Origin: Rubrobacter sp.
GTDB lineage: Bacteria; Actinomycetota; Rubrobacteria; Rubrobacterales; Rubrobacteraceae
Reading direction: 5' to 3'
Assembly (NCBI GenBank): GCA_016781705.1
Contig: JADDPV010000260.1
Location: forward strand, 3,124 to 9,861
DNA: 6,738 bases
A program made the translations under genes and the position numbers. Of the stretch, positions 6,635 through 6,738 are shown piece by piece. Position 1 is the stretch's first letter. Every line of letters begins with the position of its first letter. The notes under the pieces were generated by a model. That model saw only the letters and a program-made list of their open reading frames with translations. It was not told the DNA's origin and did no database searches.

Positions 6635-6655
6635 CCCAAGGCCAGCGGCCTAGGG
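6635..6655. other. Nine-base-pair hairpin with one mismatch in the right intergenic region
   Basis: CCCAAGGCC (6635-6643) pairs with GGCCTAGGG (6647-6655) around a three-base AGC loop, with a single A/A mismatch. No T-run follows in either direction. It lies about 160 bases upstream of the VOC gene on one side and 75 bases before the possible gene start at 6730 on the other. It could be a U-less terminator of the kind seen in high-GC actinobacteria, a protein-binding site, or chance. Confidence 0.35.
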
Positions 6656-6729
6656 GTGGTGATCGCCGACGCCTTCGCGCTACACCCGAGTAGGACTTAC
6701 GCAGAGAGGGAGTCTGCTACTCTGAAGGC

Positions 6730-6738
6730 ATGAGCTTC
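6730..6738 (+). CDS. Possible start of a plus-strand gene cut by the window end
   Basis: An ATG followed by AGC TTC reaches the window edge, so only M-S-F is visible and no product can be named. GAAGG at 6724-6728 precedes it by one base, and a loose -10-like TACTCT lies at 6718-6723. That leaves six bases to the ATG, the same spacing seen at the DUF2905 start. No convincing -35 element is present. The ATG overlaps the TGA of a short upstream reading frame (ATGA). Whether this is a true gene start can only be told from the sequence beyond the window. Confidence 0.35.

Noticed and set aside
5872..6639. Minus-strand 255-codon open frame overlapping the VOC gene
   Set aside because: It is the VOC region read one base out of frame. 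The translation is Arg/Gly/Pro-rich and the correct frame has clear VOC motifs.
1..6738. CRISPR array, tRNA or rRNA genes, insertion sequence or prophage signals
   Set aside because: I looked for regular direct repeats, cloverleaf-like segments, transposase or integrase motifs and terminal inverted repeats on both strands and saw none.

Overview
The window is a GC-rich chromosomal segment (strong G/C bias at third codon positions, GTG starts, many AGG arginine codons). It looks like a high-GC actinobacterium. The queuosine genes, a Streptomyces-type M28 aminopeptidase and the style of the M23, VOC and GT39 proteins make a Rubrobacter-like organism the best guess, but this is inference: there is no rRNA or other marker gene here.

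Layout from left to right. (1) About 1-398, plus strand: the 3' part of a broken M23 (LytM-type) peptidase gene. Its recognisable pieces lie in three different frames. (2) 371-2728, minus strand: a compact operon read right to left as DUF2905 membrane protein, queA, tgt. It has a well-formed promoter just upstream, whose predicted transcript would begin at or next to the GTG start of the DUF2905 gene. (3) 2894-4315, plus strand: an exported, possibly membrane-anchored M28 zinc aminopeptidase with a PA domain. It is divergent from the operon across 165 bp. (4) 4334-5875, minus strand: a GT39/ArnT-like multi-pass membrane glycosyltransferase, tail-to-tail with the peptidase (18 bp gap). (5) 5946-6473, minus strand: a vicinal-oxygen-chelate (catechol-2,3-dioxygenase-like) protein 70 bp upstream of the glycosyltransferase. 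(6) 6474-6729: non-coding or uncertain sequence with one good hairpin, followed by a possible plus-strand gene start cut off by the window end.

Tgt and QueA work in sequence on tRNA: Tgt exchanges guanine 34 for preQ1, and QueA adds the epoxycyclopentane ring from S-adenosylmethionine. DUF2905 is a small membrane protein of unknown function at the head of the same operon. The other genes look like unrelated housekeeping or accessory functions.

I found no mobile element, CRISPR array, RNA gene or obviously new multi-gene system. The points most worth a second look are the missing canonical start codon of tgt, the apparently leaderless operon promoter, the multiply frameshifted M23 remnant, and the right-edge junction.
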